DNA from: Polaribacter sp.
GTDB taxonomy: Bacteria > Bacteroidota > Bacteroidia > Flavobacteriales > Flavobacteriaceae
Direction of reading: 5' to 3'
Assembly: GCA_029250685.1 (NCBI GenBank)
Contig: JAQXEU010000028.1
Coordinates: 1-64,000, forward strand
Length of the DNA: 64,000 nucleotides
Every line of letters begins with the position of its first letter. The stretch's first letter is position 1. The position numbers were made by a program, and so were the translations under genes. Below the pieces are notes generated by a model, which saw only the letters and a list, made by a program, of their open reading frames with translations, did no database searches and was not told the origin of the DNA. This document shows positions 1-7,973 of the stretch, in pieces.

Positions 1-771
1 ATAGAATATTTAAAACAAAAACTTCAGGGAATTGATTTTTTAGGTGTCATAAAATTAACAAAAGATAAGACATCTAATGAGGTTAAATCAATACAATATG
101 AACTTATGAAAAGAATTTATCATAATATTAATATGATAATTCCTAAATCCAAAAATGGATTGTCAATCATGGTTACATCATGTATTAAAGATGAAGGGAA
201 AACATATACTGCCTATAATTTTTCAAATTTCTTAGCAAAAACGGGCAATAAGGTACTTCTTATTGGAACTGATTTAGGAAATCCTGATTTATCAAAATTA
301 TTTGACAATAAAAATACCAAATTAAACGCAAAAGGGCTCACAGATATTATTTATGATAATGAAAATGATTTTAAAGAGCTTTTTGAACAATATAAAATAA
401 ATGAAAATCAACTAGACACTCTTTTTGTTGGAACAAATAATTTAGGGCACAATGTTTTTGAGCATAATAAATTTGATGAAATAATATCTTATTTAAAGGA
501 AAAATATGATTACATAGTTTTTGATACTGCGCCAGTGATGATGATGGTTGATACTTTAAAATTATTAGAAAAATCAGACTTTATTATTCATGTTTTTAGA
601 AAGTATTTCTCATCAAAAAAGTTAGTGAATTTTCTAATAGAATATAATGAAAAATTTAAGCCAAAAAACATAGGCTATGTTATTACTGATGACACCAAAC
701 CGGATAAATTTATTGATAAATACGGATACGGGTATGGGTATGGGTATGGGTATGGATACGGAACCACATAA
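1..771 (+). CDS. Capsule/EPS-type bacterial tyrosine kinase, C-terminal part (5' end outside window)
   Basis: The reading frame is open back to base 1, and the residues before the first ATG (106) match the linker normally found just before the kinase core, so this is a truncated view of a longer Wzz/Wzc-like protein and not a gene starting at 106. Visible are a Walker A-like TSCIKDEGKT, a Walker A' region LLIGTDLGNPDL and a Walker B YDYIVFDTAP. The protein ends in seven Tyr-Gly repeats. Family knowledge: BY-kinases autophosphorylate a C-terminal tyrosine cluster and control polymerisation and export of capsule or exopolysaccharide at the inner membrane. The partner chain-length domain should lie upstream. 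The role is inferred from family, and the assignment is strong. Confidence 0.85.
   Translation: MEYLKQKLQGIDFLGVIKLTKDKTSNEVKSIQYELMKRIYHNINMIIPKSKNGLSIMVTSCIKDEGKTYTAYNFSNFLAKTGNKVLLIGTDLGNPDLSKLFDNKNTKLNAKGLTDIIYDNENDFKELFEQYKINENQLDTLFVGTNNLGHNVFEHNKFDEIISYLKEKYDYIVFDTAPVMMMVDTLKLLEKSDFIIHVFRKYFSSKKLVNFLIEYNEKFKPKNIGYVITDDTKPDKFIDKYGYGYGYGYGYGYGTT
721..762 (+). repeat. Hexanucleotide tandem repeat encoding (Tyr-Gly)7
   Basis: Seven consecutive six-base units of the form TAYGGR (TACGGA, TACGGG, TATGGG x3, TATGGA, TACGGA) end the kinase gene just before ACC ACA TAA. Because the unit is six bases, gain or loss of copies would keep the frame and change only the number of phosphorylatable tyrosines. 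Confidence 0.9.
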
Positions 772-1028
772 ATCAACTCTATTTACTCTAAAACATTGTG
801 CCCTAAATTATTGTCATCTCACACTTCAATGAAGATATTAGAAAACCACTACATCAATCCACTTTTATTAAACGTAGAAGAAGAAAAATTAATGAAGATT
901 AAAATATTTGGATAGTCGAATTTTATCTAACACAAGAGTGTAGCACGTATAACGCAAAAAGGATTATATATTTGTAACTACTTGAAAATGAACCGATAAA
1001 AATATGTGAATTTAGGCAGTAAGGAGTG

Positions 1029-1066
1029 TTATGAGCCCGACGAGCTACTTACTGCTCTATCCCGCG
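1029..1066 (-). pseudogene. 5' half of initiator tRNA-fMet (CAT), truncated in the anticodon stem
   Basis: Read on the minus strand, the 38 bases from 1066 to 1029 are the first half of an initiator tRNA. They contain a CGCGGGA acceptor strand, TA, a GAGC/GCTC D-stem, a TCGGG anticodon 5' stem with the three G's typical of initiators, and the loop CTCATAA with anticodon CAT at 1033-1031. The matching 3' stem should read close to CCCGA, but the sequence becomes CACTC and no T-arm or acceptor 3' strand follows. It is therefore a fragment, not a functional tRNA. CAGTAAG (1017-1023) is an exact inverted repeat of CTTACTG (1048-1054) in the D-loop. Confidence 0.8.
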
Positions 1067-1076
1067 ATTTGGAATG

Positions 1077-1108
1077 CAAAGATACAACGATTTTATTCTT
1101 CTTTGCAA
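1077..1108 (-). promoter_or_regulatory. Bacteroidota-type promoter of the truncated tRNA-fMet
   Basis: On the minus strand there is a TTG at 1108-1106, a 21-base spacer, and TATCTTTG at 1084-1077, matching the -33 TTG / -7 TAnnTTTG pattern. The -7 box ends 10 bases before the first tRNA base (1066), as expected for a tRNA promoter. It appears intact although the tRNA is not. Confidence 0.7.
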
Positions 1109-1195
1109 GAAAAATTAAAGTTTATTTTAAAAAATATTTTAAAATACTCAACTACAATATCCTATCTTTTAAAGGCGCAAAATCAAAAAACAAAC

Positions 1196-1203
1196 TATCT
1201 TTG
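1196..1203 (+). promoter_or_regulatory. -7 element TATCTTTG immediately upstream of era
   Basis: A perfect TAnnTTTG ends only four bases before the era ATG (1208). Transcription should therefore start at or about the start codon, giving a leaderless or nearly leaderless mRNA. No clear -33 TTG lies 17-23 bases upstream. Confidence 0.55.
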
Positions 1204-1207
1204 CAGC

Positions 1208-2089
1208 ATGACACATAAAGCTGGTTTTGTAAATATTATTGGGAACCCTAATGTTGGTAAATCAACATTAATGAATGCTCTTGTTGGCGAGAAATTATCT
1301 ATCATAACTTCTAAAGCACAAACAACAAGACATAGAATTCTAGGAATTGTAAATGATGATGATTATCAGATCATTTTTTCGGATACGCCAGGAATTATTC
1401 AACCTGCATATCAATTACAAGAATCTATGATGGATTTTGTAAAGTCTGCTTTTGAAGATGCTGATGTGTTAATCTATATGGTAGAAATGGGCGAAAAAGA
1501 GTTAAAAAACGAAGCCTTTTTCAATAAAATTATCAATTTAAAAATTCCTGTTATTTTATTGTTGAATAAAATTGACACTTCAAATCAAGATGATGTAGAA
1601 GAGAAACTTGCTTATTGGACAGAAAAAGTACCAAATGCATCTGTCTTTATCATTTCTGCTTTAGCAAAATTTAATATTGATGTTGTTTTAAATAAAATTA
1701 TTGAATGCTTACCAGAAAGCCCAGCATTTTATCCGAAGGACCAATTAACCGATAAACCAGAACGTTTTTTTGTGAATGAAAAGATTAGAGAAAAAATTCT
1801 AATGCATTACAAAAAAGAAATTCCGTATTCTGTAGAAGTAGAAACTGAGGAATTTGTTGAGGAAGAAAAAATTATTAGAATTCGCTCTGTTATTATGGTA
1901 GAACGAGAAACTCAAAAAGGAATTATTATTGGTCATAAAGGAACTGCAATAAAACGTGTTGGAACTGAAGCTAGAAAAGATTTAGAACAATTTTTCGAGA
2001 AAAAGGTTTTTATGGAACTATATGTTAAAGTGAATAAAAATTGGCGAAACGATAAAACGCAATTAAAACGTTTTGGGTATAAAGATTAG
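1208..2089 (+). CDS. era: GTPase Era (ribosome assembly, KH domain)
   Basis: The 293-residue protein has the usual Era length. The P-loop GNPNVGKS is at residues 12-19, the switch TT at 39-40, DTPG at 59-62 and NKID near 120. The C-terminal KH-type RNA-binding region contains GHKGTAIKRVG. Era binds 16S rRNA near its 3' end and assists 30S maturation. ATG 1208 was chosen because the protein then begins as Era homologues do. The longer frame from 1031 would run through the tRNA fragment and promoter. It stands alone on this strand, with its own -7 box directly upstream. Confidence 0.95.
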   Translation: MTHKAGFVNIIGNPNVGKSTLMNALVGEKLSIITSKAQTTRHRILGIVNDDDYQIIFSDTPGIIQPAYQLQESMMDFVKSAFEDADVLIYMVEMGEKELKNEAFFNKIINLKIPVILLLNKIDTSNQDDVEEKLAYWTEKVPNASVFIISALAKFNIDVVLNKIIECLPESPAFYPKDQLTDKPERFFVNEKIREKILMHYKKEIPYSVEVETEEFVEEEKIIRIRSVIMVERETQKGIIIGHKGTAIKRVGTEARKDLEQFFEKKVFMELYVKVNKNWRNDKTQLKRFGYKD

Positions 2090-2090
2090 T

Positions 2091-2591
2091 TTATTTCTCG
2101 ATAATTGAAATCATTAACTCATGTAAATCATTCATTTGTTTATGACCTGTACTTTTACCAATTCTTCCCAAAAAATATAGCAAAATCCATAATAATGGTA
2201 AAAATATAACCATCATTAATGGAAAAATAAACCCTTCATCTAAACTCCAATTTACGTATAACATTACGCTAAAGATCAAAAAAGAAATTCCAACAACAAA
2301 ATGGATAAACATAAACAATGTCCAAACTTGTGGTTTTGGTCCAAATAGCCCTTTTAAAACACCTTTGTTATCTTCCGATTTTTCAATTTCTAAATTCAAT
2401 TGTGGAGACCAGAAATGTTCTTCCTTTTTTGGAACATCAATAATAATATGTCCATCAGAAAAACGAAATGGAAAACTGTTTTCTTTTAATTCGTTTTTAA
2501 ATTTTTCAATTACTTTTTCGTGATTTTCATCCAGGTCAATTGTAAATCTTGGTCTTAAAAAAACTTCACTGCTTGTTGTTTCTTTCATCAT
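2091..2591 (-). CDS. Conserved two-TM membrane protein of unknown function
   Basis: This 166-residue protein has a soluble, charged N-terminal half (about residues 1-85) followed by two hydrophobic segments (about 91-113 and 120-142) and a short basic/acidic tail. I do not recognise a named domain. It lies two bases downstream of the SIMPL-domain gene on the same strand, so the two are probably cotranscribed, and it converges on era with a one-base gap. Two adjacent ATG codons could serve as start (2591 or 2588). No function is assigned. Confidence 0.75.
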   Translation of the reverse strand: MMKETTSSEVFLRPRFTIDLDENHEKVIEKFKNELKENSFPFRFSDGHIIIDVPKKEEHFWSPQLNLEIEKSEDNKGVLKGLFGPKPQVWTLFMFIHFVVGISFLIFSVMLYVNWSLDEGFIFPLMMVIFLPLLWILLYFLGRIGKSTGHKQMNDLHELMISIIEK

Positions 2592-2593
2592 AA

Positions 2594-3325
2594 TTAATCT
2601 GCTTTATAAGTAAGTTTCATTGTAATGGAGGCCGTTTTTAATTTTGAAGCCGTATTAAAAGTTCCACCCCAAGAATACGTTTCTTTAGAGTTCTGACCCG
2701 TAATTTGAAAAATCCCCATTTTGGCAGAAATAAGATTCCCTAATTTTCCACCAGAATTTGAAGCAATATTATCTGCTCTTAATTTTGCATCAGATGTTGC
2801 TTTAGAAATCATTTCTAATTTTAAATCTGCCAATTTAGTATAATAATATCTTGGAGGTTGAGAGTAAAACTCAATTCCTTTATTTAATAGCTCTGTAATT
2901 TTTCTAGATATTTTCTCAACCTTTTCTACATCTTTAGAATCTACTTGCAACGATTGTGTTAAAATATAACCTAAAAACTGTTCACCAATATATTTTCCTT
3001 CGCTGTTGTAATTTCCTTTGGTGTTTTTTCTACTTGCAACGGCTTTAAAAACCAATTCATTCTGCTTAACTCCTTTAGAAAACAAATAATCAGAAATTAT
3101 TTTCTTTGCTTTTTCTAAATTATTGTATGCTGTTTTTAAATTTTTGCTTTCACTATAAAAAGAACCTTCCCAAACAATTAAATCTGAAGTGAAATTTGCG
3201 TTTCCCAATCCTGTAACAGAGATAATTCCATCTGAATTATTCCTATTTATGATAGAGTTTCCTAATAAAAATGCTGCAATTACAATTGCAATTGAAAAAA
3301 TGATGGCTGTTAAATTATTTTTCAT
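2594..3325 (-). CDS. SIMPL (DUF541) domain protein, membrane anchored
   Basis: There is an N-terminal hydrophobic segment (about residues 7-25), then ISVTGLGNANFTSDLIVWEG, the typical opening of SIMPL/DUF541 proteins, and a repeat-like beta/alpha region to the end (243 residues, normal for the family). SIMPL proteins are periplasmic or surface proteins, often of unclear role, some linked to oxidative stress or signalling. It is divergent from der, and first gene of a likely two-gene unit with the 2091 membrane protein. Confidence 0.85.
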   Translation of the reverse strand: MKNNLTAIIFSIAIVIAAFLLGNSIINRNNSDGIISVTGLGNANFTSDLIVWEGSFYSESKNLKTAYNNLEKAKKIISDYLFSKGVKQNELVFKAVASRKNTKGNYNSEGKYIGEQFLGYILTQSLQVDSKDVEKVEKISRKITELLNKGIEFYSQPPRYYYTKLADLKLEMISKATSDAKLRADNIASNSGGKLGNLISAKMGIFQITGQNSKETYSWGGTFNTASKLKTASITMKLTYKAD

Positions 3326-3378
3326 AGTAGTAAGATTTATAACTCTTTAAAATTAAACAAATATCATTCCCTAATTAG

Positions 3379-3386
3379 TATCTTTG
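3379..3386 (+). promoter_or_regulatory. -7 element TATCTTTG upstream of der
   Basis: A perfect TAnnTTTG ends 15 bases before the der ATG at 3402. No convincing -33 TTG is seen. A TTG at 3384 is part of this box and is not the der start. Confidence 0.55.
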
Positions 3387-3401
3387 CAAAAATATTTTTT
3401 G

Positions 3402-4715
3402 ATGAATAATAGTATTGTTGCCATTGTAGGGAGACCAAATGTAGGAAAATCGACTTTATTTAATCGATTGGTTCAACGAAGAGAAGCAATTGTAGATTCT
3501 GTAAGTGGTGTAACTAGAGATAGACACTATGGAAAATCGGATTGGAACGGGAAAGAATTTTCTGTGATTGACACTGGTGGATATGTGGTGGGTTCTGATG
3601 ATATTTTTGAAGATGAAATCCGTAAGCAAGTGCAATTAGCTTTAGACGAAACAGATATTATTGTTTTTGTGGTTGATGTTGAGCAAGGAATTACACCGAT
3701 GGATTCTGAAGTTGCTAAATTGCTTAGAAAAGTAAAAAAACCAATATTTATTGCAGTGAATAAAGTTGACAACGCAATGCGTGATGCGGATGCTGTTGAA
3801 TTTTACAACTTAGGATTAGGAGATTATCATACAATTTCATCAATTAACGGAAGTGGGACTGGAGAATTATTAGATGCTTTAGCGGAAATAATGCCAGAAC
3901 CGGAAGAAGTTGATTTAGAAAAAGAAGAATTACCAAGATTTGCTGTTGTTGGAAGACCAAACGCAGGAAAATCATCCTTTATTAACGCATTAATTGGAGA
4001 AGACAGAAATATTGTAACCGATATCGCTGGAACAACAAGAGATTCTATTGACACAAAATACAATCGTTTTGGATTTGATTTTAATTTGGTTGATACAGCC
4101 GGAATTAGAAAAAAATCAAAAGTAAAAGAAGATTTAGAGTTTTACTCAGTAATGAGAGCTGTTAGAACTATTGAATATTCTGACGTTATTATTTTAATGA
4201 TCGATGCAACTCGTGGTTTTGAAGGTCAAGATCAAAATATTTTTTGGTTGGCAGAAAAGAACAAAAAAGGAGTTGTAATTTTAGTTAATAAATGGGATTT
4301 AGTTGATAAAGAAACGAATACTGTTAGAGATTACGAAGCAGCTATTAGAAAAGAAATTGCACCATTTACTGATGTGCCAATTATCTTTATTTCAGTTTTA
4401 ACAAAGCAACGTATTTTTAAAGCAATAGAATCTGCTGTAACTGTTTTTCAAAATAGAAAGAATAGAATTACTACAAGCAAATTAAACGAAACAATGCTAG
4501 AGATTATTAAAAGTTATCCACCTCCAGCAATTAAAGGAAAGTTTGTGAAAATTAAATATTGCATGCAATTGCCTACACCAACGCCGCAATTTGCATTTTT
4601 TGCGAATTTACCTCAATACGTAAAAGATTCTTACAAAAGATTTTTGGAAAATAAAATGAGAGAGATCTACGATTTTTCTGGTGTTCCTATTATCATCTAT
4701 TTTAGACAAAAGTAA
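3402..4715 (+). CDS. der: GTPase Der (EngA), double-GTPase ribosome assembly factor
   Basis: Two GTPase domains in tandem are visible: GRPNVGKST near the N-terminus with DTGG and NKVD, and GRPNAGKSS near residue 180 with DTAG and NKWD. A C-terminal KH-like domain follows. The length of 437 residues is standard. Der acts in 50S subunit maturation. The frame extends to TTG 3384, but ATG 3402 is preferred because the TTG lies in the -7 box and Der homologues begin right before the first G1 motif. era and der share this neighbourhood but are transcribed separately. Confidence 0.95.
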   Translation: MNNSIVAIVGRPNVGKSTLFNRLVQRREAIVDSVSGVTRDRHYGKSDWNGKEFSVIDTGGYVVGSDDIFEDEIRKQVQLALDETDIIVFVVDVEQGITPMDSEVAKLLRKVKKPIFIAVNKVDNAMRDADAVEFYNLGLGDYHTISSINGSGTGELLDALAEIMPEPEEVDLEKEELPRFAVVGRPNAGKSSFINALIGEDRNIVTDIAGTTRDSIDTKYNRFGFDFNLVDTAGIRKKSKVKEDLEFYSVMRAVRTIEYSDVIILMIDATRGFEGQDQNIFWLAEKNKKGVVILVNKWDLVDKETNTVRDYEAAIRKEIAPFTDVPIIFISVLTKQRIFKAIESAVTVFQNRKNRITTSKLNETMLEIIKSYPPPAIKGKFVKIKYCMQLPTPTPQFAFFANLPQYVKDSYKRFLENKMREIYDFSGVPIIIYFRQK

Positions 4716-4723
4716 ATTCCTTT

Positions 4724-5686
4724 TTATTTAAAGACAAAAGCAATTATTGAGAGGATAATCCCGCCAAAAAAAACCACATAAGTATATTTTAATATTTTTC
4801 TTTTAAAGTTGATTTGCTGATTCAATACATCTTTGTTTGTTGCTTGTTTAACTTTTAAAGGTCCAGCAATGATAAGTGCTAAAACAGCAGAAATCACATT
4901 AAAAAAGAGTAACACAAGTACTGGAATGAATACTTCTTGGTTTTTTATTGTAGTATTCAATATATAGTAACCAACTAACAACCCAAAAAGCATCAACGAA
5001 TTTACAGCTAGAATAATTGTTGCTTTTATTGTTAATGTGTTATGAGTTTGAAAAGAAGATTCAAAATTGTTTTGATTGGTTTTATCGTTTAAAAGTTTCT
5101 TTTCAATTTTTACCAATTTTGCTAAGTTTTTATCTTTTCCATTTTGCCAATTTTCTTGCGCATGATTCGTGTAAAATCGATGCTCTTTTACAAAGGTGTT
5201 GATGTTCTTCTGAATCCATTCTAATTCAGAATAATCAGAATTAAAAAGCAACTTTAACTCTTGTTTTAATAGCTCATTTTTATCAACAAAGCTAGTTTCA
5301 GCATAGTAAAATGAAACAGCATCTTTCATTATTTTTTCTAAAAGATCTTTTGCTTCTAATTCGGTTTTAGTAACTCTAATCAACCTAACAACATCGTCTA
5401 TAATCGTATTATCGATGTTATATTCTTCTAAAAATGTAGTTGCAATATTTACACTTGCTTCTGTATGGTTTTCTTTTCTATTGATAAATCCAACATTATG
5501 GAACCAGGCTGCAAACAACAAAATATTAGCGTCTACTTCAGAGATTTTTTCGCCCTTAATTAATTCTTTAATAGAATTTACAACTTGCTGAGTTTTTGCC
5601 ACATTATGAAACAAATAATCCTTATTTAACTTTTTAGTTAATAAAGACACTGTGTAATTCTCGGTGTTCAGCAAAAATTTCTTCAT
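4724..5686 (-). CDS. Degenerate HD domain fused to Pycsar-effector-like (PycTM/DUF5706) membrane module
   Basis: The 320 residues form an N-terminal HD-fold region (about 1-180) and a C-terminal membrane module with helices near 223-243, 253-275 and 299-318. The TIKATIILAVNSL stretch and following helices resemble the PycTM/DUF5706 pattern of Pycsar effectors. HD enzymes of this class read HNxxH...HD...D. Here the second His is Lys31 (HNVAK), and the HD doublet is His63-Asn64 (AAWFHNVGF), while His27 and Asp122 remain. Two of four metal ligands are therefore changed, so phosphohydrolase activity is unlikely. No cyclase gene is adjacent. It ends nine bases from der, convergent. The family call is from recalled motifs. 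Confidence 0.7.
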   Translation of the reverse strand: MKKFLLNTENYTVSLLTKKLNKDYLFHNVAKTQQVVNSIKELIKGEKISEVDANILLFAAWFHNVGFINRKENHTEASVNIATTFLEEYNIDNTIIDDVVRLIRVTKTELEAKDLLEKIMKDAVSFYYAETSFVDKNELLKQELKLLFNSDYSELEWIQKNINTFVKEHRFYTNHAQENWQNGKDKNLAKLVKIEKKLLNDKTNQNNFESSFQTHNTLTIKATIILAVNSLMLFGLLVGYYILNTTIKNQEVFIPVLVLLFFNVISAVLALIIAGPLKVKQATNKDVLNQQINFKRKILKYTYVVFFGGIILSIIAFVFK

Positions 5687-5774
5687 AAAAGAATTATTTC
5701 TACTAAGATAAAAATTTGAAATGAAATAGTAACTGCAAGTGTATTACAATTAAAAAATTAGTGTCCTTTTTGGA

Positions 5775-6581
5775 TTACCAACCTCCAGAAGATCCTCCGC
5801 CGCCGAATCCGCCGCCGCCGAATCCACCACCAAAGCCACCGCCACCAAAACTACCTCCTGATGAACCGCCACCAAAGCTTCCGCCACCACCAAAACCTCT
5901 TCCGGCATTGCTTAAAATGATTGCATCTAAAATAGAAAACCCACTTCTTCGTTTTCCACCACCTCGTCCACCTCGGTTATTTTTGTTGGAAAGAATAATG
6001 AATAAAATGATAAAAAAGATAATGGGTATTATTCTGAAAAAACTAGAATCGGTGTTCTTTTTTCGTTTTCTCGTTTCTTTAAATTCCCCTTTTAAGGCTT
6101 TAAAAATTGCATCAGAACCTTTGTCTAACCCAGTATAATAATCGCCTTTTTTAAACTCAGGAGTTATAATATTGACTCTAATATCTGTAGAAATATAGTC
6201 GGTTAATAGGTGCTCTACACCATACCCTGTTTGCAAACTAAGTCTTCTATCATCTTTAGCCACTAAGATAAAAACTCCATTGTCTTTTCCTTTTTGACCA
6301 ATACCCCATTTTTGTGCCCAATTGGCTGCCAAAAACCCAACATCTTCCCCTTCTGTTCTTGAAATAATAGCAATTACTATTTGAGTTGAAGTTGAATCTG
6401 AATAGCGAATTAATTTTTTTTCAAGATTGGTTTTTTGATTTGTAGAGAGTAACCCAATATAATCGTAAACACTGGTTTGTACTTTGGGTAGTTCCGGAAT
6501 TTTATATTGCCCAACAATGGTTTGAACAGCAAAAAAACTGAATAAAACAAGTATTAATTTGAAGCTATTTTTTAAACGCAT
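5775..6581 (-). CDS. Exported TPM-domain (YgcG-like) protein with Gly/Ser-rich tail
   Basis: It has an N-terminal signal sequence (about residues 1-25, ending VGQ), then a TPM domain (about 33-160) with the expected RYSDSTSTQIVIAI and GYGVEHLLTD-like segments. A transmembrane helix near 185-203 follows, then a tail of about 40 residues made almost only of Gly, Ser and Phe. TPM proteins are membrane-associated, and photosynthetic homologues act in photosystem II repair. The bacterial role is not firmly known. It is last in the LemA-TPM-TPM gene set, overlapping the previous gene by one base (shared stop/start). Confidence 0.85.
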   Translation of the reverse strand: MRLKNSFKLILVLFSFFAVQTIVGQYKIPELPKVQTSVYDYIGLLSTNQKTNLEKKLIRYSDSTSTQIVIAIISRTEGEDVGFLAANWAQKWGIGQKGKDNGVFILVAKDDRRLSLQTGYGVEHLLTDYISTDIRVNIITPEFKKGDYYTGLDKGSDAIFKALKGEFKETRKRKKNTDSSFFRIIPIIFFIILFIILSNKNNRGGRGGGKRRSGFSILDAIILSNAGRGFGGGGSFGGGSSGGSFGGGGFGGGFGGGGFGGGGSSGGW

Positions 6582-7018
6582 TATCCTTTAGAAATTTCGT
6601 TAGACAATTCGTTTTCATCATCAGTTTGCCAAGGAAAAAATTGTTTCAATTGTATTCCTGCATTTAAGATTCCTGAGACAATACCATCTTTAAAATTTCC
6701 TTTCTTAAAATCTTCAGCAATAGTATCTCTTGTACAATCCCAAAAATCTTCAGCAACAACATTATTGATGCCTTCATCACCACAAATGACAAACTTCCTG
6801 TCTTCCGCAGCCACATAAATTAAAACTCCATTTCTTTGCTCTGTTTGGTACATTTTTAATTCATTAAAAACATCCAATGCTCTTTCGTAAGCATCTTTAT
6901 TTGCTTTCCCTTCAATATGGATTCTAATTTCACCAGAAGTATTCAATTCGGCTTTTTGAATTGCTTCAATTACTTCTTGTTCATCAGCTTTAGATAAAAA
7001 TTCGTTTGTTTTTGGCAT
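6581..7018 (-). CDS. TPM-domain protein (cytoplasmic-looking paralogue)
   Basis: The 145 residues consist almost entirely of a TPM domain, without signal peptide, TM helix or Gly-rich tail. Motifs such as NTSGEIRIHIE, NGVLIYVA and KFVICGDEGIN are typical of the short TPM proteins found next to LemA in Bacteroidota. Start and stop codons overlap with both neighbours by one base, so the three genes are translationally coupled. It probably works with the LemA protein and the larger TPM paralogue. The biochemical activity is unknown. Confidence 0.85.
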   Translation of the reverse strand: MPKTNEFLSKADEQEVIEAIQKAELNTSGEIRIHIEGKANKDAYERALDVFNELKMYQTEQRNGVLIYVAAEDRKFVICGDEGINNVVAEDFWDCTRDTIAEDFKKGNFKDGIVSGILNAGIQLKQFFPWQTDDENELSNEISKG

Positions 7019-7623
7019 TATTCTTTTTTGTTGAAATCAAAATTTACATCTGGTGCTTTATCTGCTCCTTTATCTGAGGCGTATAAGCTCATTTTTTCAA
7101 AACCAGCCAAACTTGCAATAAAGTTTTTTGGGATTTTTTGAATGTAAATATTATAATCTCCTGCAGAAGTATTAAATCTGTTTCTTTCAACATTAATTCT
7201 GTTTTCAGTTCCTTCTAATTGATTTTGCAATTGCAAAAAGTTTTGATTTGCTTTTAAATCAGGATAACGCTCTACAACTACCATCAACTTAGACAAAGCA
7301 CTTGTCAGCCCTGCTTGTGCCTGTTGAAAAGCTGCCATTTTTTGTGGTGTTAAATTACCTGCATCAATTGTGGTAGAAGTTGCTTTTGCTCTTGCATTAA
7401 TCACTTCTGTTAAAGTGTTTTTTTCAAAATCTGCCGCACCTTGAACAGTTTTAACAAGGTTCCCTATCAGGTCATTTCTACGTTGATAAGAACTCTCAAC
7501 ATTTGCCCAAGATTTTTCTGCTTGCCCCTTCATATCAACCATTGTATTGTTGATACTAATTCCCCATCTTACTAAAGCAAAAATTAAAACTCCAATAATT
7601 ATAAGTGGTAACCATTTTTTCAT
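7018..7623 (-). CDS. LemA family membrane protein
   Basis: One N-terminal TM helix (about residues 4-22) is followed by a long helical region with SYQRRNDLIGNLVKTVQG and the typical ENRINVERNRFNTSAGDYN segment. The length of 201 residues is normal for LemA. The name comes from Listeria, but the molecular role is undefined. LemA followed by TPM proteins is a common arrangement. It lies 20 bases downstream of the MerR-type regulator gene on the same strand. Confidence 0.93.
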   Translation of the reverse strand: MKKWLPLIIIGVLIFALVRWGISINNTMVDMKGQAEKSWANVESSYQRRNDLIGNLVKTVQGAADFEKNTLTEVINARAKATSTTIDAGNLTPQKMAAFQQAQAGLTSALSKLMVVVERYPDLKANQNFLQLQNQLEGTENRINVERNRFNTSAGDYNIYIQKIPKNFIASLAGFEKMSLYASDKGADKAPDVNFDFNKKE

Positions 7624-7643
7624 AATTGTGTTCTTTTAAATAT

Positions 7644-7973
7644 TTATAATTGACTTTTTATATTGTTTAATTCAGCTTTTACTTTTTCTAATCTGCTGAT
7701 AATTTCGTGATTGTTAATGGTACTTTCAGGATTTTTTTTCAATTTTTTCTTTGCACCATCCAATGTAAAACCGCGTTCTTTTACAAGATTGAAAATCAAT
7801 TTAAAGTTGGCAATATCATCTTGTGTAAATAAACGAGTTCCTTTCGCATTTTTTTTCGGTTTGATAACATCAAACTCTTTTTCCCAAAAGCGAATTAAAG
7901 ATGTGTTTACACTAAAAGCTTTAGCAACCTCTCCTATTTTGTAATACCTTTTTTCTGGTAAATCGACGTGCAT
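7644..7973 (-). CDS. MerR-type transcriptional regulator, short form
   Basis: The 109 residues consist of a MerR winged-helix DNA-binding domain (about 10-80: KIGEVAKAF, IRFWEKEF, GTRLFTQDDI) and a short helical tail. There is no C-terminal metal- or drug-binding domain and no cysteine cluster, so any inducer would have to bind elsewhere. The start ATG overlaps the stop of the M23 peptidase gene by one base, so it is in one operon with the peptidase and probably with LemA/TPM. An envelope-related or autoregulatory target is possible but inferred only from position. Confidence 0.88.
   Translation of the reverse strand: MHVDLPEKRYYKIGEVAKAFSVNTSLIRFWEKEFDVIKPKKNAKGTRLFTQDDIANFKLIFNLVKERGFTLDGAKKKLKKNPESTINNHEIISRLEKVKAELNNIKSQL

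Larger units (their letters stand above)
772..1207. other. Gene-poor junction between polysaccharide locus and era
   Basis: No convincing protein gene is present. A 28-codon ORF (829-915, plus) is open but has no recognisable match and may be a remnant. The recognisable contents are the half initiator tRNA on the minus strand (1029-1066), its promoter (1077-1108) and the era promoter (1196-1203). Longer reading frames that run into era from about 1006 and 1031 cross the tRNA fragment and are not credible starts. Confidence 0.6.

Noticed and set aside
1006-1218. Reading frames starting at 1006 and 1031 that lead into or past era
   Set aside because: They run through the tRNA fragment and era promoter and give no recognisable protein before the era start.
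5761-6138. Proline-rich reading frame on the plus strand
   Set aside because: It is the antisense of the Gly/Ser-rich tail of the exported TPM protein (Gly codons read as Pro on the other strand).
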